A stretch of DNA of 56,803 bases, taken from Bacteroidaceae bacterium (GTDB lineage: Bacteria > Bacteroidota > Bacteroidia > Bacteroidales > Bacteroidaceae). The stretch lies in contig JAFTVE010000043.1 of NCBI GenBank assembly GCA_017465905.1, forward strand, positions 1 to 56,803, written 5' to 3'. Positions within the stretch are counted from its first letter, which is position 1. Each line of letters opens with the position of its first letter. Made by a program: the position numbers and the translations under genes. Below the pieces are notes generated by a model. It made no database searches. It was not told the DNA's origin and saw only the letters and a program-made list of their open reading frames with translations. Below, piece by piece: positions 33,587 to 42,706 of this stretch.

Positions 33587-34524
33587 AGTGTTTCTAATGC
33601 TTGATACAATGTCTTGTAATCAGGGATATCAATAACTATAAAACCTAATTGTTCTAAAAAGAAACGTTTACCTGGTTTTATGTTCTTACCCACATACCAT
33701 CCTTTATGACTCTTTTGGTACATTTTACAATACTTTGTGCGTTGTATAAGTAACCATCTTAAGAACACCTCATTCTCCTCTAAACCAAGGCCAAATATGA
33801 ACAGTGATTTGTTGAATATTATATGAAGCCAAGTGTTATATCCCACCCAATATGATTGATTTTTTCCGTAAAAATAATCTTCAAGTCCATTCCCTTGTAT
33901 CATCTTACGGGCACGTTCTACACTTCCCATATAATCGCTCAGTCCTAATCTTATGCTTCGAGGATACTCTCGTGTTCCATTAATATGCCATACAGCAAAA
34001 CCATTTAAGGGATTGTTTATTATATCATTGCTATAATAGACATTCCACGGATAAAAATCCGTAAACTTATACTGATTTTCTATCGGTTTAAGTTTATGCG
34101 GAGTGGCGCCAACAGAATCAGAAATATAGGTGTCAAAGTTTGTGGTTAGAATAGGAGCATTGAGCCTTTTTACCCCTGCAATGCATTTTTGTAGGCTATA
34201 TTTATCTTTAGCAGGGAATTTATTTGCCACATTTTGCTTAACACTACTTCTTTGTAGAATTAGTTGTTCACTATCCTGTGGAATAACACCATGACTACCC
34301 CAAAAGCGATTCAACTCCAAAATATCATAAAACTCTGTAAATGAAGTTCCGTTAGGGATGTTACGTTTTTCTCCAACATAGTCATTCCATAAGTCTTTTA
34401 ATAATTGTTCCCAAGAAATGCTGCAATCCTTGTATTGGCTATGTATACCATTGCCAATAACAAAGGCTATATTATCACGATTTTCTTGAAAAATCTTTTT
34501 TATATCGTCTGAATTGCCAATCAT
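33583..34524 (-). CDS. SIR2-like protein inserted between mod and res
   Basis: 313 residues. SIR2/NADase features: VIGNGI near the N-terminus (GxG loop), LTTNFDTYI with Asn129, WHINGT with His180 (the Asn/His pair that is catalytic in ThsA-type SIR2 domains), and the C-terminal FIFGLGLEENEVFLRWLL. No second SLOG or Macro domain follows. Defence-related SIR2 enzymes deplete NAD when phage is sensed. Its position between Mod and Res, with a 4-base overlap into res, suggests that it is part of the same system, possibly as a backup that acts if restriction fails. Confidence 0.8.
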   Translation of the reverse strand: MIGNSDDIKKIFQENRDNIAFVIGNGIHSQYKDCSISWEQLLKDLWNDYVGEKRNIPNGTSFTEFYDILELNRFWGSHGVIPQDSEQLILQRSSVKQNVANKFPAKDKYSLQKCIAGVKRLNAPILTTNFDTYISDSVGATPHKLKPIENQYKFTDFYPWNVYYSNDIINNPLNGFAVWHINGTREYPRSIRLGLSDYMGSVERARKMIQGNGLEDYFYGKNQSYWVGYNTWLHIIFNKSLFIFGLGLEENEVFLRWLLIQRTKYCKMYQKSHKGWYVGKNIKPGKRFFLEQLGFIVIDIPDYKTLYQALETL

Positions 34525-34581
34525 TACAATATCCTCCTTATTCTCTCCTTGCTGTTGAGTAGTTTTCTATTTGCTAACAAT

Positions 34582-35034
34582 TTAGAAATCAGCTCTCACC
34601 ATTATAATCTGTTCTAATTCCTTCAAATCAACGCCAAGTTCTTTTCTCATTGTATTGAAGATTCTAGTTTGGTATTGTATCTGTTCTTGCTGGCTTAACG
34701 AGTTGCCTTGATTAGTTCGTTCTATTAGTTCTCTATAGTATTGGTTTATTATCTTTGAAAGCTCTGCTCCAGAAAATAATAATAGCCGATTAGTCGATTT
34801 TTGCAAAGCCAAAAAATTATCTCTATTCCCTTCATTTATCATTGTCTGAAGAGTTTCTATGTATAGACGATATTCTTCTCTTCTAATTTCCTCGATTTTT
34901 GCAGTTCTATCATTTTTGTATTCTTGCCTCTTCCCTAAGTAAGAAAACAAACAAGGGATAAGTGCTCCTATGCATGCTGAAACTGCGGCAATCAATGCCG
35001 TACATATTGTGTTGTCAAAACCAATATTTTCCAT
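34582..35034 (-). CDS. Small membrane-anchored protein, unknown
   Basis: 150 residues. One hydrophobic helix (about 10-33, ICTALIAAVSACIGALIPCLFSYL), then a highly charged helical region (KNDRTAKIEEIRREEYRL and onwards), probably coiled coil. No family is recognised. It lies 11 bases after mod and 57 before the SIR2-like gene, so it belongs to the operon. Confidence 0.65.
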   Translation of the reverse strand: MENIGFDNTICTALIAAVSACIGALIPCLFSYLGKRQEYKNDRTAKIEEIRREEYRLYIETLQTMINEGNRDNFLALQKSTNRLLLFSGAELSKIINQYYRELIERTNQGNSLSQQEQIQYQTRIFNTMRKELGVDLKELEQIIMVRADF

Positions 35035-35045
35035 AATATTCTCAA

Positions 35046-36941
35046 TTATAATATTCTACGAATTGTCTCCTTGCTATAGGCGTTGAAGATTTGGTCGAAG
35101 TTGTCGGCTACGTTGTCGGTGGCGATGGAGCGGTCACACATGACGAAGTAGTAGGGTTTCTCTTTGGCGATGGCAGTGATGACGGCTTCGTTGATGTCGC
35201 TGTCGAAGCAGGCGATGAGGTAGCCGTCGTTCACTACAAATACCTTCTTGCCATGTATCTCGCGCTCCTCTATCTTGCTCGATAGTGGCAGGTTACATTC
35301 GGGCATCACCTGGAAGAGAAGGTCCTCGGCGGTGCGTCCTTCACGGATATTGTCTACCAGTGCGTCGAAGGCCAAGGTTTGCTGCACAGGGGTGTTGGCT
35401 GGTGTGTAATACACATCGGCCATGTTCGACTCGTCGAGCTTCAGCACACGGAATCCCGTATCGAGGCTCTGTCCCATCAGTCCTGCCTCTTCCTTTATCT
35501 TCTTTCCTGCACGACGGATGCGCTCCTTGCCTATCTCACAGATGTTCTTGTAACCCGCCTTGTAAGCCTCGCTCTTCTCCTCCGTTTTTTCGGGGAGCTG
35601 CACCATAATGAATTTACGATTCCCTCCGTCCTCGGCATTGAGTTTCATTACTGCGTGAGCGGTGGTGGCGGAACCACTAAAGAAGTCGAGGATAATAGAA
35701 TCTGAACAAAGATTTGCTATAGTTAAAATTCTTTGGAGCAGTCGCAATGGTTTTGGGCCATCAAAGTAACCTTTATCATCAAATAGTTTCTTTAATTCTT
35801 GTCGTCCTTCTTGATTATGTCCGACCTCTGTATATTTCCATATTGTCATTGGCACCATACCATCCTTTACCTCTGACAAGAATTTCTTTACAGCAGGAAC
35901 ATTATCACCCCTTTCTCCAAACCATATTCTATTATCTTGAACAAGTTTTTCAAAATTATCTTTTGATGTATTCCAACAACGACCTGCTGAGGGATATACG
36001 ACTCTACCACTTGGTGTTGTAATTGGGTAATCATAAGTAGCAGAATATGATTTTACTGTCATATCTGCAGCCTTCCATACTCCTCTCGGGTCATTATCTC
36101 TATTTGTATATCTACTATTCATCTCCTCGCTGCGAGGCAATAACTGAGGATGCCAAGTAGATTTACTTTTTGCATACAACAATATATAATCGTGATTATC
36201 ACTCAGCCATTTAGAATCATTAGCAGGAGCATATTTCTTTTCCCAAATGATGCTTGATATGAAATTATCCGCACCAAAGATTTCATCTGCTGCTTTACGC
36301 AAGTTTTCAACCTCACAATCATCTATCGAAATAAACAGTACACCATCATCAGAAAGAAGGTCTTTTGCAACCTTCAATCGGGGATAAATCATATTCAACC
36401 AATCGGTATGGAAGCGGCCATTACTCTCGGTGTTCTGTACCATTCTATCAACGAGGAGGTGTTTTTCCTCATCAAACAAACCACTTTTGGGCTTAAAATC
36501 ACCATTGGCCATTCCGAAGTCATCGTTATAGACAAAGTCGTTACCCGTGTTATAGGGTGGGTCAATGTAGATCATCTTCACTTTGCCCAGATAGTTCTCA
36601 CGCAAAAGCTTCAGCACCTCGAGGTTATCGCCTTCAATATAGAGATTTTCGGTATTGTCGAAGTCTACGCTCTCTTCACGACAAGGGCGTAGGGTCTTGT
36701 TGATAGGTTCATTGGCTTTACGAATGGCTCTACGCTTATCGGGCCAAGTGAATTGGTATCGTTCTTCTGCACCTTCAACTACTTCGCAAGCCAACTCTTG
36801 ACGCAGTTTATCGAAGTCGATGGCCTGCACCACTTTACCCTCGGCATTCTTTGTCTCGGTGAGGCAGTTGGGGAACAATTGCCCCAATATCTCTATATTT
36901 CTTACTGCCATATCCGCAGTTTGCATCTTTAGTCTTTCCAT
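35046..36941 (-). CDS. mod: Type III-like DNA adenine methyltransferase Mod
   Basis: 631 residues. The catalytic DPPYNTGNDF (Asp127, motif IV) comes before FSGSATTAHAVMKLN (motif I, SAM binding, about 419-433), the beta-class order. The intervening region (about 140-400) would hold the target-recognition domain. Mod methylates N6 of adenine on one strand of an asymmetric site and is required for Res. The recognition sequence cannot be read from it. It starts 1 base after the stop of the upstream gene. Confidence 0.95.
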   Translation of the reverse strand: MERLKMQTADMAVRNIEILGQLFPNCLTETKNAEGKVVQAIDFDKLRQELACEVVEGAEERYQFTWPDKRRAIRKANEPINKTLRPCREESVDFDNTENLYIEGDNLEVLKLLRENYLGKVKMIYIDPPYNTGNDFVYNDDFGMANGDFKPKSGLFDEEKHLLVDRMVQNTESNGRFHTDWLNMIYPRLKVAKDLLSDDGVLFISIDDCEVENLRKAADEIFGADNFISSIIWEKKYAPANDSKWLSDNHDYILLYAKSKSTWHPQLLPRSEEMNSRYTNRDNDPRGVWKAADMTVKSYSATYDYPITTPSGRVVYPSAGRCWNTSKDNFEKLVQDNRIWFGERGDNVPAVKKFLSEVKDGMVPMTIWKYTEVGHNQEGRQELKKLFDDKGYFDGPKPLRLLQRILTIANLCSDSIILDFFSGSATTAHAVMKLNAEDGGNRKFIMVQLPEKTEEKSEAYKAGYKNICEIGKERIRRAGKKIKEEAGLMGQSLDTGFRVLKLDESNMADVYYTPANTPVQQTLAFDALVDNIREGRTAEDLLFQVMPECNLPLSSKIEEREIHGKKVFVVNDGYLIACFDSDINEAVITAIAKEKPYYFVMCDRSIATDNVADNFDQIFNAYSKETIRRIL

Positions 36942-36942
36942 G

Positions 36943-37575
36943 TTATTTAGTTTGTTTTGTTTCCTTTTCTTTTTCTTTTTCCTTTTTAGCGGCCTCTTCT
37001 ACGAGTTGTATCGTTTCGAGATGTAGCTTCATAATTTCAATATAATGCTCTGTATCTTTAGGTATATCAATGTCTTTTAGATTTTGTATATGATCATAGA
37101 CTTTATATAACTCTTTTGAACTACACTTTTTAATAACGGTAATAAGAGTTTTATACCTAGATAACAGAACACCAGATTCTTTTTTGTCATGTTCACAATA
37201 GATAGACATTATTAATGTTAGCACTTTATCAAAGTTATTGTCCGTATTTCTGGCTATTCCAACCAGTGCATTCGACAATAACGTCCGAATCGACTTTATA
37301 TTTCTATAAAGTTCTTCCCTATCTTCTTCCATCTTATTACGTTCTTCTTGAACTTTCTTCATTTGGCGCTCAGTTTCGTGTATCTTTACGAAATTTGCAA
37401 TCTGAAAGCCTACGATAATGGTAGCGCATATACCAATGAATGTGGCAAGCACTCCATAAAAAGCATCGGGGGACAATACACCTTCGTTTTTATAGTTGCC
37501 CCAAAATGTAAGTGCCATACAAATAAGAGCGGTGGCAATACAAATAGTTACAATGATGATGTCTCGTTTCTTCAT
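36943..37575 (-). CDS. Two-helix membrane protein with coiled coil, unknown
   Basis: 210 residues. Two membrane helices (about 7-25 and 40-62) are followed by a strongly charged coiled coil (TERQMKKVQEERNKMEEDRE) and a Lys/Glu-rich C-terminal tail. No family is recognised. It starts 5 bases after DUF4391 and ends 1 base before mod, so it is translationally coupled. Confidence 0.65.
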   Translation of the reverse strand: MKKRDIIIVTICIATALICMALTFWGNYKNEGVLSPDAFYGVLATFIGICATIIVGFQIANFVKIHETERQMKKVQEERNKMEEDREELYRNIKSIRTLLSNALVGIARNTDNNFDKVLTLIMSIYCEHDKKESGVLLSRYKTLITVIKKCSSKELYKVYDHIQNLKDIDIPKDTEHYIEIMKLHLETIQLVEEAAKKEKEKEKETKQTK

Positions 37576-37580
37576 ACTAT

Positions 37581-38171
37581 TTATAGTTTACTTCTTAATT
37601 CCTTTAATCGTTCAAATAGTTCCAGCTTTTTGCGTGGTTGTTTCTCTGCACGAGCCCTCTTTTCCAACAGCTCTATCTGCTTCAATAGCTTGGCGCGGGC
37701 ATCGTCAATCACGATCTGCTGTGCCACGCTGTTGCCTTCGGTCACTGTGATGTGGCCAATGGAAGCGATGAGGTTGTCCCACACGGTGTCGAGGTTCAGG
37801 CCATCGAGTGTGAGGGAAAGCGTGTCGGAGGGCTGCCATGGCGAGGTGACAAGGCGTGTGCAATAGGTGGCCAGCTGCACTTCGCTTTCGTAGATGAGGG
37901 CAAACACGATATTTTGCTCGATGAGCCGTGACAGCATGATGATGTTTCGCGGGTCGTAGTTCTTACGCTTGAGCGTCACTGCCAGCAGATAGATCGACAG
38001 GGTGGTGCTCCCCACCTGCACTAAGCGCGAATCGATGCAGTTGGCTATCACGATGCGGCTCACATCGGCATCGAACGCCTCGCGCTCAGCAGCCTTCAGG
38101 CCAAACTTGGCATAGAGGGCTGTCTTGGGCAACGGAGTGCCTACTTCGGATTGTGCGGGGAGTCCAAACAT
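37581..38171 (-). CDS. DUF4391-family protein
   Basis: 196 residues, matching the length and words of the DUF4391 family (N-terminal LPKTALYAKFGL, then CTRLVTSPW in the middle). A charged helix makes up the C-terminal 50 residues. Members are commonly found next to helicases and methyltransferases of restriction islands; no activity is known. It lies 3 bases downstream of the helicase gene. Confidence 0.75.
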   Translation of the reverse strand: MFGLPAQSEVGTPLPKTALYAKFGLKAAEREAFDADVSRIVIANCIDSRLVQVGSTTLSIYLLAVTLKRKNYDPRNIIMLSRLIEQNIVFALIYESEVQLATYCTRLVTSPWQPSDTLSLTLDGLNLDTVWDNLIASIGHITVTEGNSVAQQIVIDDARAKLLKQIELLEKRARAEKQPRKKLELFERLKELRSKL

Positions 38172-38174
38172 AGG

Positions 38175-41100
38175 CTAACGTATTACAAAGAAACATATCA
38201 GTTCGAAATCGTCGAGTCCCTTGATCTCTTTGGTGAAGAGCTCGCCCTGGAAGCCACCAAGAAAACTGTCGATATCGCTCTGCTGCTTGACATTGATAAT
38301 TGACGACACGGCATCGCCCAACAGGTCGGAGTAGTGCTTCATGTTGTAGCCGTCCTTGGTCTCCTTGTTGAACGTGCGGCACAGCTCGGTCATAGGCTCT
38401 GCCTTGCCACGGCACATGTGGCGCAGGCGGTCGAGCAGTTCTTTGGGTTGCAGGTGGTTGATGTGTACCCTGCCGTCATCCGTAAGGTATACCATATAGA
38501 AGGGATGGAGGCGATTCTTCTGGTCTATGTTGACACCGTTTGAGCGGTTTTTCAGCACGTACACCACGCCCTTGGGGCAATCGTCGGTAGCGCCAATGAC
38601 GGTGTGCAGGCCATAGGGTGTGTGCTCCACATCATCGTGGGTCTTCATATACTCCAGCAGGTCGAGGCGAAACTCGTTGAGCCCCAGGTCCATGATAGAT
38701 ACACCCGTATTCATTTCCTCGATGTCCACTACCTCCTCCTGCAAGCGCTTCAGCTGTTCGCGGCGATACTCGAGGTCGCCCTTCTCTTCGGGAGAGAGCA
38801 AGTTGTCGTCGCCAGTGGCCGTCATCACCGAAATCTTCATGCGGGCCTCTACACGGCCTTTGAGGTCGATGTATTCATCGAGGGTCATGTCGGGCCAGAA
38901 GTTCACGAGCTGTATCACGGCATTCCTGGAGCCTATACGGTCGATACGGCCGAAGCGCTGGATGATGCGTACGGGATTCCAATGGATGTCGTAGTTGATG
39001 AGATAGTCGCAGTCCTGCAGGTTCTGTCCCTCGGAGATACAGTCGGTAGCGATGAGGAGGTCAATCTCGTCGTGTATGTGGGGGAAGATGGCCGACTTCT
39101 CTTTCGAGATGGGCGAGAAGAGGGTCAGCAGGGTGTTGAAGTCCATCTTGCGCTTGAGCTTGAGGGTGCTCTTCGACTCAATGTCGCCCGTAATCATTGC
39201 CGTATGCAGTCCGCTGTCCTTGTAGAGCTGCTCGGCAAGGTTGTTGTAGAGATATTCTGCCGTATCGGAGAAGGCGGTGAAGATGATAATCTTCTTGTTT
39301 TGGCCATTGATGGGATGCGCTATCTTGTCGTAGACGACACGCTTCAGTGTCTGTAGCTTGGTGTCGTGCTCGGGAGTGATGTCGCTGAGCATGAGGCGCA
39401 GCAGAGTGAGCACTTCGAGGTCGGCCATGAGGTCGCGCTTCCACGATACGGTATCCATATCGGCAAGCAGTATTTTGTTTTTCTTTCCGCCTACAGTAGC
39501 TTCGGCATCGTCGATATCGAGGTCGCCGAGTTCGTAATCATCGACAGTGGCATCGCCTGAGTCAATCTTGGCGATGGTGCTACTGATGAGGTTCTCGATG
39601 CGGCCAAGCGTGAGGCGGAACGAGTTGACCGAGCTCTCCAGACGCTTGAGCAGGTTGGTGCTCATCAGGCGGCTGATACCCATCTCACGCCCCGATACGG
39701 AGAGTCCGCTAAACTGTGCCTCGTCGTCGGTGTCGACATATTTGTACATTTTGCTCGGGTGGATATAGACCGATGGGCGGTATATGGAGAGGTTGAGCTT
39801 CTGCAGCTCGGCAAAGATTTGGTTATAGTTGATGGCATCGTCCATGTCGGTCAGGCTCGGACGGTATGATTTCGGCATCAGACGTTCGGGAAACTTGCCG
39901 ATATCGGCCGTGTCGTAGTATTGCTCTATGTGCTTGCGGCTACGGGCAATGGTGACGGAGTCGAGCACCTCGAAGAAGTCGAAGCTAAGGCTATCGAGCA
40001 GGCGTTGGGTGGAGCGCTCCTCCTTAGGCAACTTTGACCACGCGTTGTATGCCTTCTGCGCACGGTTGAAGATGGTCTCGATGGTACTCTCGGTGTTGAG
40101 CAGTTCATTGATATTCTCCTGCTGGCCCTCATAGGCGAGTTCCAACTGGTTCTTCAGATCGTTGAAGCGATTGTTGACTGGGGTAGCCGAGAGCATCAGT
40201 ACCTTGGTCTTCACTCCTGCGCGAATCACCTTATTCATCAACTGTAGGTAACGGTTTTCACGCGGGTTCTCATCATTCTCGTCCGTGGTCACCTTGCCGC
40301 CATTGCGGAAGTTATGGCTTTCGTCAATCACCACCAAGTCGTAGTTGCCCCAGTTGATATGGTCCAGATTGAGTCCGTTGGAGCTACCGCCTTGTCGGGA
40401 TAGGTCTGAGTGGAACAGCACATCGTAGCGTAGGCGGTCGGCAGCAATGGGGTTGTTGACATAGTTGCTGCGATAGGTAATCCAGTTGTCGTTGAGCTTC
40501 TTCGGGCAGAGCACCAGCACCGTCTTGTTGCGGTTCTCATAGTATTTGACGACGGCAAGGGCGGTAAAGGTCTTGCCCAGACCTACACTATCGGCAAGGA
40601 TGCAGCCGTTGAACTTCTCCAACTTGTTGATGATGGCGAGGCAGGCATCCTTCTGGAAGTTATAGAGTTTGTTCCATATGGCACTGTTCTTGAAACCGGT
40701 GGCTTCGTTGGGCAACACATCCTCGGAGATGTCTTCCAGAAACTCGTTGAAGATGTTGTAGAGCGTGACAAAGTAGATGAAGTCGGGGGCATTCTCACGA
40801 TATACCGTGTCGATGTTTTCGATGACGGTCTCGGTCACATCCTTGAAATGCTCTCCATTGTTCCACAGTTCGTTGAACTTGCGTATGTATTCATCGGCAA
40901 AGGGAGAGGGCATACGCATGGAGCCTGGGCACATGTTGTTGCCGCGCTCACAACCCAGCTCGGTAGTGGTAAATTCGTTGAAGGGAAGGTAGGTGTAGTT
41001 GCATGTGTCGGCCGCTACATTCATAAAGCCATTGAGCACACCTTGCGACACGTTGGACTTGAAGCACACCTTACGGCGAATCCAGTCGGCACATTCGCGA

Positions 41101-41411
41101 GCGATAGCCTTCTGAGAAAGCTGGTTGCGTAGCTTGATCTCGAAGTCCGAGCCATAGAGGTTGCGCTCGCGGCTCAACTTGGGAATATAGAATTCGCGCT
41201 TCTCCTTCTTGCTCCTCTCCCTGCTGAAGGTGGGGGAGGTGAAGATGAAGCGCAGCTCGTCGATGTCTTCCAGCTCCTCCTTCAACACTTCGTATGCATA
41301 GATGGAGAAGCTGGCAGCGGCTATGGATACCTTGCCCGAGTGTCGTAGGACCTCCCGCAGGTCATCTATAACCTTCGAATTGATGTTGTCAAATTGTTTC
41401 GGAAACTCCAT
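38175..41411 (-). CDS. PLD-like/SNF2-type helicase of the defence operon
   Basis: 1078 residues. The N-terminus (to about 180) resembles a phospholipase-D-like domain of DNA-repair/restriction helicases. The helicase part has Walker A DSVGLGKTFTA (about 272-282), DESHNFRN (about 362), SATPVNNRF (about 405), then QRFGRIDRIGSRN (motif VI, about 816-828). SNF2-like translocases of this type move on double-stranded DNA without unwinding. It is the first gene of the operon; a -7 element lies at 41448-41455. The exact function with Mod/Res is unknown. Confidence 0.88.
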   Translation of the reverse strand: MEFPKQFDNINSKVIDDLREVLRHSGKVSIAAASFSIYAYEVLKEELEDIDELRFIFTSPTFSRERSKKEKREFYIPKLSRERNLYGSDFEIKLRNQLSQKAIARECADWIRRKVCFKSNVSQGVLNGFMNVAADTCNYTYLPFNEFTTTELGCERGNNMCPGSMRMPSPFADEYIRKFNELWNNGEHFKDVTETVIENIDTVYRENAPDFIYFVTLYNIFNEFLEDISEDVLPNEATGFKNSAIWNKLYNFQKDACLAIINKLEKFNGCILADSVGLGKTFTALAVVKYYENRNKTVLVLCPKKLNDNWITYRSNYVNNPIAADRLRYDVLFHSDLSRQGGSSNGLNLDHINWGNYDLVVIDESHNFRNGGKVTTDENDENPRENRYLQLMNKVIRAGVKTKVLMLSATPVNNRFNDLKNQLELAYEGQQENINELLNTESTIETIFNRAQKAYNAWSKLPKEERSTQRLLDSLSFDFFEVLDSVTIARSRKHIEQYYDTADIGKFPERLMPKSYRPSLTDMDDAINYNQIFAELQKLNLSIYRPSVYIHPSKMYKYVDTDDEAQFSGLSVSGREMGISRLMSTNLLKRLESSVNSFRLTLGRIENLISSTIAKIDSGDATVDDYELGDLDIDDAEATVGGKKNKILLADMDTVSWKRDLMADLEVLTLLRLMLSDITPEHDTKLQTLKRVVYDKIAHPINGQNKKIIIFTAFSDTAEYLYNNLAEQLYKDSGLHTAMITGDIESKSTLKLKRKMDFNTLLTLFSPISKEKSAIFPHIHDEIDLLIATDCISEGQNLQDCDYLINYDIHWNPVRIIQRFGRIDRIGSRNAVIQLVNFWPDMTLDEYIDLKGRVEARMKISVMTATGDDNLLSPEEKGDLEYRREQLKRLQEEVVDIEEMNTGVSIMDLGLNEFRLDLLEYMKTHDDVEHTPYGLHTVIGATDDCPKGVVYVLKNRSNGVNIDQKNRLHPFYMVYLTDDGRVHINHLQPKELLDRLRHMCRGKAEPMTELCRTFNKETKDGYNMKHYSDLLGDAVSSIINVKQQSDIDSFLGGFQGELFTKEIKGLDDFELICFFVIR

Positions 41412-41447
41412 AAACTGCCAATTTCGCTATCTAGATGAATACTTTGA

Positions 41448-41455
41448 CAAAGTTA
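41448..41455 (-). promoter_or_regulatory. -7 element of the seven-gene defence operon
   Basis: TAACTTTG on the minus strand, 37 bases before the helicase start. No TTTG is found at the expected -33 distance; a TTG is close. Confidence 0.5.
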
Positions 41456-41562
41456 TAAAATATTAAGCAATAAAAAGAAAAAAGATGGGGAAAACTTTTG
41501 GTGTAGGAGAGCCTTGGCTTAATTCTTGTTTAGAGTTTAGGAAACAGGCGCGAAGCGCGAAT

Positions 41563-41594
41563 AAAAACCTGCCAGGGGGACTTGGCAGGTTTTT
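41563..41594. terminator. CCTGCCA hairpin, copy 1
   Basis: AAAAACCTGCCA pairs with TGGCAGGTTTTT around an 8-base loop. It is symmetrical, so it can act in both directions. A nearly identical hairpin is at 42552-42581. Confidence 0.75.
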
Positions 41595-41722
41595 AAGAAT
41601 TGAAAATTGAGAATGAAGAATTGAAAATTAAGTTTCCGCTTTTTTCTTCTAATAACGAGCGCATTACATTCGCCACAGGGACGAACGTATGATAGGATTC
41701 GAGCGCTTGGGCGGTTATACGG

Positions 41723-41745
41723 AATTACTTTTTTGCCGGGTGGCA
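41723..41745 (-). repeat. Dispersed hairpin repeat, copy 2 (inverted)
   Basis: The reverse complement of 518-540 with one changed base. TGCCACCCGGCA is kept exactly. Confidence 0.7.
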
Positions 41746-41766
41746 GGAAATCGAGTTGAAAGTTCG

Positions 41767-41830
41767 TGCAAGCGAACAAGAGTCAAGTTTACTTGAACTA
41801 TTGCAGTGAGCGCCGCCGAACTTCAACGAA
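41767..41830. repeat. Decayed relative of the 86-base purM repeat
   Basis: The ends match the 86-base unit (GTGCAAGC.GAAC on the left and GCGCCGCC.AACTT on the right), but the core palindrome is different (TCAAGTTTACTTGA). On the minus strand the GCTTGCACGAACTTT word equals the degenerate third unit near purM. Confidence 0.55.
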
Positions 41831-41926
41831 GTTAAAGTTAAAAAGATTGACGAAGACCAGGGCAGACGCACCAGAAAAATCTGTGGAGATTCCGTATTCT
41901 ATTCTCATAAAATCAAGTCATTAGCC

Positions 41927-42064
41927 TCACGCAGATCTCACGAATCTCACAAAGAACGCATCATTACACTCGCGTTTGCCATCCGGCTGAAAACACTCGG
42001 CGAAGCCGACAAGCTGCGAGCCTTGTGCGATGCAGCCTCTGTGAGATTTGTGAGATCTGTGTGA
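41927..42064. mobile_element. MITE-like element with 25-base terminal inverted repeats
   Basis: TCACGCAGATCTCACGAATC.. (41927-41951) matches the reverse complement of 42040-42064 at 23 of 25 positions. The 138-base element has no coding potential. No transposase is nearby; target duplication is not obvious. Confidence 0.65.
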
Positions 42065-42174
42065 AATCAAATATTTGCGAGAGAAGGGCCTGTTGTACAT
42101 CGATTATTAAGACATCTTTTAGAGCGATTTTATAATGCGTTTTTCTCTGAAAGTATAGTCATTTTTTATTTATT

Positions 42175-42256
42175 GGCGGCAACCATACGCGTGTATGGTC
42201 GCGACCAAATGCGCGGATGGTGGCGAGCATCCGCGTGGATGGTCGCCATCAAACGC
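42175..42256. repeat. GCG-centred palindromic tandem block
   Basis: Three to four units of about 22 bases alternate CCATACGCGTGTATGG, ATGCGCGGATGG, CATCCGCGTGGATG and CGCCATC. Individual units are dyads around GCG(T/C). The layout is like that of 160-247 but the sequence is not. Confidence 0.75.
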
Positions 42257-42410
42257 TGAAAAGTGTAGGCCGAAAAAAATGAGATCGACAAGGACTTTTG
42301 GGAGGTTTTAGCCTGACTTGTTATGTGTAGGGGGAGGGGTTGACAAGGAGTGAATTACTGTCCGGACGGCAATTGTCATTTGTCAATTGTCCATTGTCAA
42401 TTAAAAAAAC

Positions 42411-42441
42411 TGCCAGGCGGCAAAAAAGTAATTACATAGGG
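42411..42441 (+). repeat. Dispersed hairpin repeat, copy 3
   Basis: The same order as copy 1: TGCC..GGCA, A run, GTAATT, CATAGGG. The stem has the compensating variant CCAGGCGG. Confidence 0.7.
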
Positions 42442-42551
42442 CGCAATGAACGATTTTTTTGGTGTGTTTTTGTACAGATTCAATCTCCTAATGCGCTTAT
42501 AATGAGTTTGAAACATTGGTTGTGGATATAATCTCCGATGAACAAAAAAAC

Positions 42552-42581
42552 AAAACCTGCCAGGGTCGCCTGGCAGGTTTT
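42552..42581. terminator. CCTGCCA hairpin, copy 2
   Basis: AAAACCTGCCAGG pairs with CCTGGCAGGTTTT around a 4-base loop, upstream of the HTH gene. Confidence 0.75.
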
Positions 42582-42706
42582 TCTCTTCGTTAATAGCTGT
42601 TATGGACAAGCGAGTTCGTGAAATTATAGTTGTTTTTTATTATGGAAAGCAACCATTGTAACTGAAAATAAAGTATCTTTGCTACAAGCGAAATAAGATA
42701 AAAAAA

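Larger units (their letters stand above)
41412..42706. other. 1.3 kb repeat-rich gene-free region
   Basis: No gene is supported. It holds two CCTGCCA/TGGCAGG terminator hairpins (41563, 42552), two copies of the dispersed hairpin repeat, a decayed relative of the purM promoter repeat (41767-41830), a 138-base MITE-like element and a GCG-palindrome tandem block. Such a density of repeat families suggests an insertion hot spot between the two accessory blocks. Confidence 0.7.
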
